In this document: piece by piece, positions 17,186 through 23,545 of the stretch
How the letters are laid out: each line of letters opens with the position of its first letter
How positions within the stretch are numbered: the first letter of the stretch is position 1
Assembly: GCA_900553025.1 (NCBI GenBank)
Contig: USBT01000019.1
Location: forward strand, 1-24,002
Direction of reading: 5' to 3'
Length of the DNA stretch: 24,002 nt
From: an uncultured Eubacteriales bacterium
Lineage (GTDB): Bacteria; Bacillota; Clostridia; Peptostreptococcales; Anaerovoracaceae
Notes under the pieces: model-generated
Database searches by the model: none
What the model was told of the DNA's origin: nothing
What the model saw: the letters and a program-made list of their open reading frames with translations, nothing else
Made by a program: the position numbers and the translations under genes

Positions 17186-17229
17186 TGAAATCACCTCCCG
17201 ATTTTCATTTGGCTATAACGTATAGCCAA
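17186..17229 (-). promoter_or_regulatory. Hairpin, five-codon ORF and ribosome binding site upstream of tatD
   Basis: TTGGCTATA-ACG-TATAGCCAA (17209-17229) is a perfect 9-bp hairpin. On the minus strand it is followed by ATG AAA ATC GGG AGG TGA, a five-codon frame whose last codons and stop form the ribosome binding site of tatD. This frame is in phase with tatD. The arrangement suggests translational control of the unusual start. Confidence 0.5.
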
Positions 17230-17274
17230 CAGCAAGTTATTATCGGCAATATAACATAGTATAATCGAAGCCTA

Positions 17275-17333
17275 TAATTAAACACCCAACATCTAATTGA
17301 ACACCAAATATCTAATTACAAACCTAATTCAAG
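17275..17333. repeat. Short degenerate tandem repeat between metG and tatD
   Basis: Two 19-bp units (17275-17293, 17294-17312) agree at about 15 of 19 positions. They are followed by two shortened units at 17313 and 17325 that also begin TAATT. It is AT-rich and lies right after the metG stop codon. It does not resemble CRISPR because there are no spacers. Confidence 0.6.
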
Positions 17334-17340
17334 AGTAGAT

Positions 17341-19260
17341 CTATGCTATCACTTCTCCATCTGGAGCATCTGTCTTAACAAGCTCTAATTTATCACCATT
17401 ATCTGCAAATAGAATCATACCCTTTGACTCCAATCCACGAAGCTTCCTAGGCTTTAAATTAGCAACAACTGCTACCTTCTTGCCTAACATTTCGTCTGGT
17501 GTAAAATGCTCTGCAACACCTGATATTATTTGCCTTTTTTCAGTCCCCATTTTCACCTGGAATACAAGTAGTTTGTCTGCTTTTGGATGCTTCTCAGCTT
17601 TGATAATCTCTCCAACACGTAAATCTATTTTGTCGAAATCGTCATAAACAATTTCCGGCTTTAGCTCAAGCGGAATATTCTCGTCATCAATCTCATTAGA
17701 TTCCTTAATTTTCTCTAGCTCTTCAAGTTCTTTCTCAACATCAATTCTTGGGAATAAAGGTTTACCTTTTTTAACTTTCTCCTGATACATCATCTCAAAT
17801 TCTTTTGCATCTTCCCATGCCACGTCAGCATACCAAAGTCCCATCTGTTTCCGTATTTCGTCTGACGTTGAGTGCATAAACGGATAAATCAAAATTGATA
17901 CTATCCTAATTGATTCAGCCAAATTATGTAAACAGGTGTCAAGATTGTCCCTCTCTGCCTCATCTTTAGCGAGAACCCAAGGCATCTTTTCGTCAATATA
18001 TTTATTAGCTCTGCGCACGAGAATCCAAATCTCTTCAAGTGCACTGTGGAAAGCAAATTTATCCATCTCAGCCTCAACCCTATCAGCCGCTGCAAGTGCG
18101 ACTTCCTTGAGGCTTTTATCGTACTCATCTTCAAGCTTTGCATCAGGAACTATCCCTGAATTGTATTTTTCAATCATAGAAACAGTTCTGGAAACTAGAT
18201 TTCCAAGATCATTTGCGAGATCCGAGTTAATTCTCTTGATTAATGCTTCGGTACTGTAATTGCCATCATGTCCAAATGTATATTCACGCAAAAGGAAATA
18301 CTTGAGTGCATCAATCCCATATCTATCGATGAGTTTAACAGGATCAACGACATTTCCCTTGGATTTCGACATCTTTCCGCCGTCCAGTAGAAGCCATCCG
18401 TGTCCAAGAACTTTCTTAGGTAGAGGGAGTCCTAAAGACATCAAAATAGCCGGCCAGATAACCGTATGGAATCTTACAATTTCCTTGCCTACAAGGTGCA
18501 CGTCCGCAGGCCAATATTTATCGTAAAGCTCCTTGTCATCAGGGTACCCAAGCGCCGTAATATAGTTGCTTAGAGCATCAAGCCATACGTAAATTACGTG
18601 CTTCTCATCAATTGGCACCTTAATACCCCAGTCAAATGTTGACCTCGAAATGCACAGATCATCAAGACCCTGCTTAACAAATGCGAGCATCTCATTGCGT
18701 CTAGCTTCTGGTTCAAGAAAATCAGTCGTTTCAAAAAGCTCTATTAACTTATCCTGGTATTTTGATAGACTAAAGAAATATGCTTCTTCATGTTCCTCTG
18801 TTACAGGTCTTCCGCAATCAGGGCATTTCCCATCCTCAAGTTGACTGTCGGTCCAGAAAGCTTCACATGGTTTGCAATAGTGTCCACTATATACTCCCTT
18901 GTATATATCACCCTTCTCATATAGTTCCATGAAAATCTTCTGAACTCTTTCAATATGTCTAGGTTCGGTCGTCCTAATAAAATCATCATAGGAAATTTCC
19001 ATGGTTTCCCACAGCTTCTTCACTCCCGCAACTATTTTGTCTACGTGCTCTTGAGGTGTTATCCCCTTTTCCTGAGCGATAGTTTGAATCTTCTGCCCAT
19101 GTTCATCTGTTCCTGTCAAAAATCTGACATCATAACCTGATAGTCTTTTAAATCTGGCCATAGCATCCGCCATAACCGTACAATAAGTATGACCTATATG
19201 CAGATTGTCGCTCGGATAATAAATAGGCGTTGTAATGTAGTATTTCTTCTTATCGCTCAT
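17341..19260 (-). CDS. metG: Methionyl-tRNA synthetase with C-terminal tRNA-binding domain
   Basis: The 639-residue enzyme charges tRNA-Met in the cytoplasm. It carries the class I signature HIGH at residues 21-24 and KMSKS near 295-299. A zinc knuckle has CKPC near 127 and CPDC near 147. The alpha-helical anticodon domain follows. Residues ~539-639 are an EMAP-II/Trbp111-like OB-fold tRNA-binding domain (FDKIDLRVGEIIKAEKHPKADKL) that also mediates dimerisation. Length and layout are typical for Clostridia and Bacilli. GAAGGAAGG precedes the ATG. It sits between a small membrane protein gene (24 bp upstream) and tatD in the minus-strand cluster. No T-box leader is visible. Confidence 0.97.
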   Translation of the reverse strand: MSDKKKYYITTPIYYPSDNLHIGHTYCTVMADAMARFKRLSGYDVRFLTGTDEHGQKIQTIAQEKGITPQEHVDKIVAGVKKLWETMEISYDDFIRTTEPRHIERVQKIFMELYEKGDIYKGVYSGHYCKPCEAFWTDSQLEDGKCPDCGRPVTEEHEEAYFFSLSKYQDKLIELFETTDFLEPEARRNEMLAFVKQGLDDLCISRSTFDWGIKVPIDEKHVIYVWLDALSNYITALGYPDDKELYDKYWPADVHLVGKEIVRFHTVIWPAILMSLGLPLPKKVLGHGWLLLDGGKMSKSKGNVVDPVKLIDRYGIDALKYFLLREYTFGHDGNYSTEALIKRINSDLANDLGNLVSRTVSMIEKYNSGIVPDAKLEDEYDKSLKEVALAAADRVEAEMDKFAFHSALEEIWILVRRANKYIDEKMPWVLAKDEAERDNLDTCLHNLAESIRIVSILIYPFMHSTSDEIRKQMGLWYADVAWEDAKEFEMMYQEKVKKGKPLFPRIDVEKELEELEKIKESNEIDDENIPLELKPEIVYDDFDKIDLRVGEIIKAEKHPKADKLLVFQVKMGTEKRQIISGVAEHFTPDEMLGKKVAVVANLKPRKLRGLESKGMILFADNGDKLELVKTDAPDGEVIA

Positions 19261-19284
19261 TCTTCTAATTCCTTCCTTCAGTAA

Positions 19285-19488
19285 CTAAATCTCAAGATCC
19301 TCGTCTGTCCAGTCCTCACCGCTCCATTCTTCTTCAGGCCATTCTTCATTGATGAAAATTTTCTTCATGATTCTATCCATACCTATTACAAGTGCAGTGC
19401 TGGCAACAAACCCAACTCCTAGGATTGCAAGAGAAACCTTAGCAACCTTTGAAAAATTATTGTTTTGTTTTTTGCTTTCTTTGCTCAT
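19285..19488 (-). CDS. Small single-helix membrane protein with acidic, tryptophan-rich tail
   Basis: The protein has 67 residues: a basic start, one hydrophobic helix at ~18-40 (VSLAILGVGFVASTALVIGMD), then the tail EEWPEEEWSGEDWTDEDLEI with three Trp-acidic repeats (roughly EEW, GEDW-type). The positive-inside rule places the acidic tail outside. AGGAGGATTAG precedes the ATG. It lies 23 bp after the kinase-like gene and 24 bp before metG, so it belongs to this operon. I do not recognise the family. Confidence 0.72.
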   Translation of the reverse strand: MSKESKKQNNNFSKVAKVSLAILGVGFVASTALVIGMDRIMKKIFINEEWPEEEWSGEDWTDEDLEI

Positions 19489-19511
19489 GTCTAATCCTCC
19501 TCTAAATTAGA

Positions 19512-20123
19512 TTAATACTTCCTTTTTTCAATATAGTCTATTATTAAATTAGCTGCCTGTTCATAGTCTATGTATGATGAGTTTAAACTCAAATTATAAT
19601 TCTTGATATCTCCCCACTTAAAGCTAGTATGATAATTATAATAGTTTTCTCTTGCCTTATCATACGTTTTAACAAGTTCTTCTATAGTCTCAGGTTGCTC
19701 GCCATATTCTTCAATACATCGCCTTATTCGGTCCTGCTTCTCACCATGTATGAAAATATTTGTAACTCCAGGCACATCCTTTAAAACGAAGTCCGCACAT
19801 CTTCCTACAATCACACCTTCACCGCTTTCAGCAATTTTCTCTATCACCTTATATTGAGCGACAAAAACTCTGTCATTAATGCTCATAGGATCAGCCGAAA
19901 TCGACTCTCCAAGACAAATAGCTGAAGATAATCCGTAAGTGAAACTGTTTTTCGCCCTAAGCTCTTCTCCCTCAAAAATGCTTTTGTCAATCCCACTTTC
20001 TTCGGTTGCCATTTCAATAATTTCTTTATCATAAAATTTAACGCCAAGTTTTTCGGCAACAATTTTGCCTATAATTCTCCCGCCGCTTCCAAACTGTCTG
20101 CTGATTGTAACTAATTTTTTCAT
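19512..20123 (-). CDS. Cytidylate kinase-like family protein
   Basis: The 203-residue protein starts at ATG 20123, 5 nt after GGAGG; the longer frame to 20177 enters the promoter. The N-terminus MKKLVTISRQFGSGGRIIGK is the modified P-loop of the cytidylate kinase-like family (PF13189 type), followed by KFYDKEIIEMA, GVIVGRCADFVL and a lid region with arginines (RIRRCIEEYGE). This family is widespread in Clostridia and Bacteroides and is distinct from the essential Cmk; its substrate is unsettled. It is first in the minus-strand transcript leading to metG and tatD. Confidence 0.88.
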   Translation of the reverse strand: MKKLVTISRQFGSGGRIIGKIVAEKLGVKFYDKEIIEMATEESGIDKSIFEGEELRAKNSFTYGLSSAICLGESISADPMSINDRVFVAQYKVIEKIAESGEGVIVGRCADFVLKDVPGVTNIFIHGEKQDRIRRCIEEYGEQPETIEELVKTYDKARENYYNYHTSFKWGDIKNYNLSLNSSYIDYEQAANLIIDYIEKRKY

Positions 20124-20165
20124 TGAACCTCCTACAAATTGAGCCAATGCCATTGCTATGCTAGT

Positions 20166-20194
20166 ATTATACAACAATTAACCCACTTTTACAA
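20166..20194 (-). promoter_or_regulatory. Promoter of the kinase-like/metG cluster
   Basis: TTGTAA (20194-20189), 17 bp, TATAAT (20171-20166) on the minus strand, about 43 bp before the start codon at 20123. Confidence 0.7.
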
Positions 20195-20236
20195 CAGGAT
20201 ATTTGGAAAAATTTGGTAAAATCATCGATCGCTTCA

Positions 20237-20265
20237 TTGACAAAATATTAGTGTTTTGTTACAAT
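20237..20265 (+). promoter_or_regulatory. Strong promoter of tRNA-Ala
   Basis: TTGACA (20237-20242), 17 bp, TACAAT (20260-20265). The predicted start near 20272 leaves a 5' leader of about 70 nt to be removed by RNase P. Confidence 0.75.
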
Positions 20266-20340
20266 TCTACTTGCCGTGAAAGGCGAAAATTCAAAACTCT
20301 AAAAATATTCTTTTCACATTAGTTTTATAGAAATTAATAT

Positions 20341-20416
20341 AGGGAATTGGCGCAGTTGGGAGCGCGTTTGACTGGCAGTCAAAAGGTCAGGGGTTCGAAT
20401 CCCCTATTCTCCACCA
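20341..20416 (+). tRNA. tRNA-Ala (anticodon GGC)
   Basis: A full cloverleaf fits. The acceptor is AGGGAAT/ATTCTCC, U8 G9, D stem GCGC/GCGC, anticodon stem TTTGA/TCAAA around loop CTGGCAG (anticodon GGC at 34-36), T stem AGGGG/CCCCT with TTCGAAT, discriminator A73 and an encoded CCA. The acceptor has G3-U70, the identity element of alanine tRNAs, which supports the call independently of the anticodon. The 1-72 position is A-C, an unusual mismatch. Confidence 0.95.
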
Positions 20417-20418
20417 TT

Positions 20419-20450
20419 AAAAGAGCCGAGAAATCGGTTCTTTTATTTAT
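20419..20450 (+). terminator. Terminator of tRNA-Ala
   Basis: AAAAGAGCCGA-GAAA-TCGGTTCTTTT forms an 11-bp stem (one G-U) with a GAAA loop, ending in T-rich TTTTATTTAT, 3 bp past the tRNA CCA. Confidence 0.9.
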
Positions 20451-20561
20451 GTGGCATATAAGTCCCATAGTAAAATCCCCGTCTTTAGGCACGGGTCAGT
20501 TGTATGGGTTTATAGCCTCACTTCGAATCACCTGTTTTACAGGTGGCACCGATTTATGACA
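20448..20561. repeat. Structured repeat, copy A
   Basis: This is homologous to copy B at 23578-23697. Conserved blocks on the plus strand are a first hairpin (TATG-GG...CCCATA, 20448-20469), a second hairpin CCCGT...ACGGG (20478-20495) with CTTTA in the loop, GGGTCAGTT, TTCGAA, and a hairpin CACCTG-TTTTA-CAGGTG (20529-20545). Stem bases differ between copies but still pair. Read on the minus strand, the second hairpin is followed by ATTTTA and could end the Fic transcript. The loops and order recall right ends of IS200/IS605 elements, but no transposase is present. Confidence 0.65.
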
Positions 20562-20595
20562 TTGAGGAACATACTTGCGGTTAATAATCGTATTT

Positions 20596-20670
20596 TGCTC
20601 CCCAATATATGTGGCATTTACTTAGAGCTTCTTATCTCTGTGGCGAGCCGACCATTTGCTCCACAATATA
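20596..20670. repeat. Two half-site repeats downstream of the Fic gene
   Basis: TGCTCCCCAATATA (20596-20609) and TGCTCCACAATATA (20657-20670) match, with one or two differences, a motif in the Fic promoter (TGTTCCCCAATATT at 21671-21684). Between them lies about 45 bp without a gene. They may be spare operator half-sites or traces of the insertion that brought in the Fic gene. Confidence 0.5.
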
Positions 20671-20681
20671 CTGGATGTTTA

Positions 20682-21623
20682 CTATACCATTGTTTTCCAA
20701 CATCGTTCTTTCATAAACTTTGAAATAACAGAAATATTTTCGCCTTCATAATACTTTACAAGTAGCTTCTTAAACTCCGATACTTCATTTTCTGGAATCA
20801 CTAAAAAACCTCCGCCGTGAGCAATAAGATAGTGATTTGCAAAAATAACAGAGGCTCGCTTATTACCATCCAGAAATATCTGCGTCTTCATGCAGTAAAG
20901 GCAAAGTCTTATTGCGATATTAATGGCATCATCAGCTTCCTCAACAAGTTCTTGGATTCTCTCCTTAACATCTATCTCGTTTGGCAGTGGTGGCACATAA
21001 GACGAACCACCAATGGTAACTGGGACACCCCGGATTCGACCACCTTCTGAAAAAAAGCCTTGATTAACGAGTCTAGCAATATGACTGAGCATGTAGTAGT
21101 CAGAACGGCTGGCAACAACATCATGGTCTAGAATAAACTCCCATGCGTGTTTCAAATTCAAAATCTTCTGCACATCTGTAGCCGTCATACCAGATACTAT
21201 TCCGTTCTCTATTATCTCTTCCGTTTGAGGAAAGGATGTTGCGACCCCCTCCAAAACAGCCTGATCATAGATATTTATTTTCATATTCGCACGTGCAAAT
21301 TCAATGTTATTTATTACATCGACAGAAAGACCACCCTCAGAATATCCAGCTTCAGCAAGCTGTTTTTCAATACTACGAAGAGATTTTCTAATTTCGCGTG
21401 TTTCTCTAGCATTGCGCAGTAGCAGATTATACAATTCTTCGGTATATGTACCTACATATGTGGATGTCTGTTTACCTGCAACACGTTTTCTTACATAAAG
21501 ATATTTACCATTACCGCGTTCCTTGATTTCGGGTGTACCATCATATGGCATTAAGTTCAGTCTTGCATTGAGTTCGACACAACATCTAAGTAATTCCTGT
21601 ATTTCATTATATTGTGCTGCCAT
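20682..21623 (-). CDS. Fic/DOC-fold protein lacking the catalytic histidine
   Basis: The protein has 313 residues. The N-terminal ~120 residues include a short beta unit (GKYLYVRKRVAGKQTSTYVG) and a helical linker. The Fic core follows, with the signature region QIFLDGNKRAS at ~248-258. The usual motif is HPFxDGN(G/K)R; here the catalytic His is Gln248, while F250, D252, G253, N254 and R256 are kept. Fic enzymes transfer AMP or other nucleotides to proteins through that His, so activity as a standard AMPylase is doubtful. A beta flap (GRIRGVPVTIGGSSYVPP) for target docking is visible. AGGAGGG precedes the ATG. It stands alone under a palindromic operator, next to a toxin-antitoxin pair in an apparently acquired region. 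Confidence 0.87.
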   Translation of the reverse strand: MAAQYNEIQELLRCCVELNARLNLMPYDGTPEIKERGNGKYLYVRKRVAGKQTSTYVGTYTEELYNLLLRNARETREIRKSLRSIEKQLAEAGYSEGGLSVDVINNIEFARANMKINIYDQAVLEGVATSFPQTEEIIENGIVSGMTATDVQKILNLKHAWEFILDHDVVASRSDYYMLSHIARLVNQGFFSEGGRIRGVPVTIGGSSYVPPLPNEIDVKERIQELVEEADDAINIAIRLCLYCMKTQIFLDGNKRASVIFANHYLIAHGGGFLVIPENEVSEFKKLLVKYYEGENISVISKFMKERCWKTMV

Positions 21624-21636
21624 TTCAGCCCTCCTT

Positions 21637-21687
21637 TTGGGGAGCAGTTCCCTTAAATATTATATAGCAATGTTCCCCAATATTCAA
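21637..21687 (-). promoter_or_regulatory. Fic gene promoter with flanking palindromic operator
   Basis: On the minus strand, TTGAAT (21687-21682), 17 bp, TATAAT (21664-21659). An inverted repeat brackets the -10 box: TTGGGGAACA in the spacer (21680-21671) and TGCTCCCCAA (21646-21637) just upstream of the start codon and overlapping the ribosome binding site. Nine of ten positions are complementary. Binding of both arms would block transcription. Confidence 0.65.
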
Positions 21688-21902
21688 TATCCCTTACATA
21701 ACATTTTATATATTCGTCAGTAAATATTTTGTGTATGCAAACCAAAAAATTGATTCACAACATCTAATAATTTTGTATTGCTAAAATAAAATATAATTAA
21801 TATCCTCACCCCCCCCCTATTACTTTCACAAAATAAAGGAATACGCTCAAAAAAATGAACACAAGAGAATGAGATGAACTCAAGCGAATGCACAGTTAGA
21901 AC
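21688..21902. other. AT-rich spacer with nine-C tract and 17-bp direct repeat
   Basis: There is no gene here. A run of nine C lies at 21809-21817 in otherwise AT-rich DNA. ATGAACACAAGAGAATG (21855-21871) and ATGAACTCAAGCGAATG (21874-21890) form a 19-bp-period direct repeat with two mismatches, ending 12 bp before the toxin-antitoxin promoter. Confidence 0.6.
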
Positions 21903-21948
21903 TTGACAACACCGGAATATATTTCTATAATATATATTACATGTAATA
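21903..21948 (+). promoter_or_regulatory. Consensus promoter and operator of the RelB/RelE-type pair
   Basis: A perfect TTGACA (21903-21908), 17 bp, perfect TATAAT (21926-21931). Just downstream, TATTACATGTAATA (21935-21948) is a 14-bp perfect palindrome covering the likely transcription start. It suits repression by a dimeric ribbon-helix-helix antitoxin. Confidence 0.85.
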
Positions 21949-21970
21949 CTGATGAAGAGGGATGGTTATT

Positions 21971-22195
21971 ATGAACACAATATCCTTAAGAATGAATGAT
22001 GAAGATGCAAAATTACTACGCGAATATGTCAGTGTTAATAAATTAAATATGAGCCAATTTGTAAGAGAGCTTATTATGGACAAATTGGAAGAAGAATTTG
22101 CGTTAGACGAGGAGCGAATTCTAAAAGCTCATTTAAAAGCTAAGGAAGAGAAAAAGTATGACCATACAGAAGTTTGGGATATACTGGGCGTTTAA
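21971..22195 (+). CDS. RelB/DinJ-type ribbon-helix-helix antitoxin
   Basis: The protein has 74 residues. The N-terminal half is a ribbon-helix-helix DNA-binding domain: strand MNTISLRMND, helix EDAKLLREYVSVNK, then LNMSQFVRELIMDKLEEE. The C-terminal tail (AKEEKKYDHTEVWDILGV) should wrap and neutralise the toxin. I start at ATG 21971; the ATG at 21962 directly abuts AAGAGG and leaves no spacing, while that same site serves 21971. The toxin gene begins 2 bp after the stop. Autorepression through the palindrome over the start site is the usual mode for this family. Confidence 0.88.
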   Translation: MNTISLRMNDEDAKLLREYVSVNKLNMSQFVRELIMDKLEEEFALDEERILKAHLKAKEEKKYDHTEVWDILGV

Positions 22196-22197
22196 TT

Positions 22198-22461
22198 ATG
22201 TATAAGGTAGAATTCTCAGAATCAGCTTTAAAATCTCTTAAAAAGCTTGACAAATATACGATACGAGTTATTAAGAATTGGGTTGTAAAAAACTTAGTAG
22301 ATTGTGATGACCCTAGAGTGCATAGCAAAGCTCTTAAAGGCAACTTAACTGGTATATGGCGTTACAGAGTAGGAGATTATCGATTGTTTGCCGATATTCA
22401 TGATAATGTAGTTACCATAGAAATTTTTGAAATAGCACATAGGAGCAAAATATATAAATAG
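22198..22461 (+). CDS. RelE/ParE-superfamily toxin
   Basis: The protein has 87 residues. The pattern fits RelE-like mRNA interferases: strand YKVEFSESALKSLKKLDK, helix, DPRVHSKALKGNLTGIWRYRVGDYRLFADIHDN, then VVTIEIFEIAHRSKIYK. The conserved RYRVGDYR arginines and the closing HRSKIY are those usually tied to RNA binding and catalysis in RelE/YafQ-type toxins that cut mRNA on the ribosome. A gyrase-inhibiting ParE role cannot be excluded by eye. I start at ATG 22198, not the earlier in-frame ATG inside the antitoxin gene; the 2-bp gap implies translational coupling. Confidence 0.9.
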   Translation: MYKVEFSESALKSLKKLDKYTIRVIKNWVVKNLVDCDDPRVHSKALKGNLTGIWRYRVGDYRLFADIHDNVVTIEIFEIAHRSKIYK

Positions 22462-22501
22462 CATAATCTTACAATTAATAATACATCCACCTATGGGTAA
22501 A

Positions 22502-22549
22502 AAATAATTCCTAAGCAATTAGATGCCTTTAGGGACTATTTCTTATTTT
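22502..22549 (+). terminator. Terminator of the toxin-antitoxin operon
   Basis: AAATAATTCCTAAG pairs with CTTTAGGGACTATTT in a long stem with one mismatch and two G-U pairs around an 11-nt loop, followed by CTTATTTT. It lies 40 bp past the toxin stop. Confidence 0.65.
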
Positions 22550-22597
22550 CATTTCATATTCTTTTATTTTATTACAAGAGCGGTATAAATACAAGTC

Positions 22598-22625
22598 TTG
22601 TTTTTCATGTTTTAATAGATAAAAT
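22598..22625 (+). promoter_or_regulatory. Possible promoter of the secreted-protein/membrane-protein pair
   Basis: TTGTTT (22598-22603), 16 bp, TAAAAT (22620-22625). ACAAGA (22574-22579) and TCTTGT (22596-22601) form an inverted repeat reaching into the -35 box. The predicted mRNA would include the seven-codon ORF at 22665. Confidence 0.45.
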
Positions 22626-22664
22626 AATATTAAGTTAACCTTCGTTAGTAAAAAGGAGGCTATT

Positions 22665-22688
22665 ATGGATAATCCCCCTGTTCGATGA
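22665..22688 (+). CDS. Seven-codon leader-type ORF (MDNPPVR)
   Basis: ATG at 22665 follows a near-perfect AAAAGGAGG by 6 nt, stronger than most genes here, and is followed by GAT AAT CCC CCT GTT CGA TGA. It ends 46 bp before the secreted-protein gene on the same strand. Consecutive proline codons can slow ribosomes, so a regulatory leader peptide is possible. Alternatively it is the remnant of a longer gene cut by a frame change. Confidence 0.4.
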   Translation: MDNPPVR

Positions 22689-22734
22689 ATTGATAGTTAT
22701 AGTTTATTCGATATAAAAACGAAAGGAATTAGAT

Positions 22735-23268
22735 ATGAAAAAATCATTCACAAGCATTATATGCATAATAAGTATGCTCATATTTGCAGTTATGACGCCC
22801 TTGTCTATTTATGCAAATGATACGCCTGTAGACACCTTAATCGAATCTAGCGATTTCGATGGGGAAGTTATTCTGTCGTCGTATGTTGAGGCCGGAGATT
22901 TATATGTTATTACAATGTCAAAATCTAATATACCACCGGGTGGTGGCAAATGCCCTTCTAAATCAAAAAACGTTACTTCCACAGTAAGTCGCTCCACGCT
23001 TCAAAGTTGGCGTGATAGTAACGACTTAGAAAGAGGTGTCAGGAGCTTATTGGCAAGCACATTCGTTGGGGTCTTTTCATTCGCACTTGGATTCGCCACG
23101 GAAATCGCTACTCCATTTGTGCCTTCAGTAGCAAAAGATTGCACTAAAATATTGGACAATACCACCAAATCTTCCGTGAAAATAGTATCCACCTTTACAT
23201 GTACGCAAAAAGTTCAATCAGGAAGCTGGTATCACGTATGGAAATTGTCTTCCGTAAAGGCATATTAG
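22735..23268 (+). CDS. Secreted small protein with hydrophobic central segment, possible bacteriocin-like toxin
   Basis: The protein has 177 residues. A clear signal peptide (MKKSFTSIICIISMLIFAVMTPLSIYAND, cleavage after YA) directs export. The mature part has PPGGGKCP, a glycine/phenylalanine-rich hydrophobic stretch at ~103-128 (LLASTFVGVFSFALGFATEI), two more cysteines (KDCTK, FTCTQ), and an aromatic end SGSWYHVWKLSSVKAY. Three cysteines in the mature chain could form one disulfide. GAAAGGAATTAG precedes the ATG. Four base pairs separate it from a tiny membrane protein. A pore-forming peptide with an immunity partner would fit, but I recognise no known family and no dedicated transporter is nearby. 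Confidence 0.8.
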   Translation: MKKSFTSIICIISMLIFAVMTPLSIYANDTPVDTLIESSDFDGEVILSSYVEAGDLYVITMSKSNIPPGGGKCPSKSKNVTSTVSRSTLQSWRDSNDLERGVRSLLASTFVGVFSFALGFATEIATPFVPSVAKDCTKILDNTTKSSVKIVSTFTCTQKVQSGSWYHVWKLSSVKAY

Positions 23269-23272
23269 TGTT

Positions 23273-23545
23273 ATGAACACCATTTCAGCTAAAGGGAAAA
23301 CGATTATTGGAATAAACATTATATTGTATATCATAGGGTTAACGATATACATGTTGTATTTAAATATGCGTATTAATCCCTACATATACTACGGCATGCT
23401 ATTTGTAGTGCTAGTGGACCTAATAACATTGTTTTCAAAGTACTTATTGAAAGTTTCCAAGGAGATAGAAGCAAAACTTATAATGGTTTCTACTATTCCG
23501 CTAATATCATTGATAATATCTTACATCAAAGACATAATATTATAA
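23273..23545 (+). CDS. Small three-helix membrane protein, possible immunity partner
   Basis: The 90-residue protein is almost entirely membrane: helices at ~10-30 (TIIGINIILYIIGLTIYMLY), ~35-58 (YIYYGMLFVVLVDLITLF) and ~68-90 (KLIMVSTIPLISLIISYI). It begins 4 bp after the secreted protein's stop and has no ribosome binding site of its own, so translation is probably coupled. Size, helix number and position match immunity proteins of bacteriocin loci, though no sequence family is recognised. A perfect terminator overlaps its stop codon. Confidence 0.75.
   Translation: MNTISAKGKTIIGINIILYIIGLTIYMLYLNMRINPYIYYGMLFVVLVDLITLFSKYLLKVSKEIEAKLIMVSTIPLISLIISYIKDIIL

Noticed and set aside
17275..17333. 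Possible CRISPR array.
   Set aside because: Units are contiguous, degenerate and AT-rich with no spacers or cas genes.
19250..19300. T-box or SAM riboswitch before metG.
   Set aside because: Only 24 bp separate metG from the preceding gene, and no T-box or SAM aptamer blocks are visible upstream of the cluster.
20347..20559. Plus-strand frame containing SQKVRGSNPLFS.
   Set aside because: This is the tRNA-Ala gene read as protein, running on into the repeat.
20580..20681. Similarity of this stretch (minus strand, TATTGTGGAGCAAAT) to part of the B12 riboswitch.
   Set aside because: Only about 15 nt match, and no other aptamer block or B12 box is present. The motif is better explained by the Fic half-site repeats.
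22809..23192. Minus-strand frames opposite the secreted-protein gene.
   Set aside because: The plus-strand gene has a signal peptide, ribosome binding site and coupled partner; the opposite frames have none of these.
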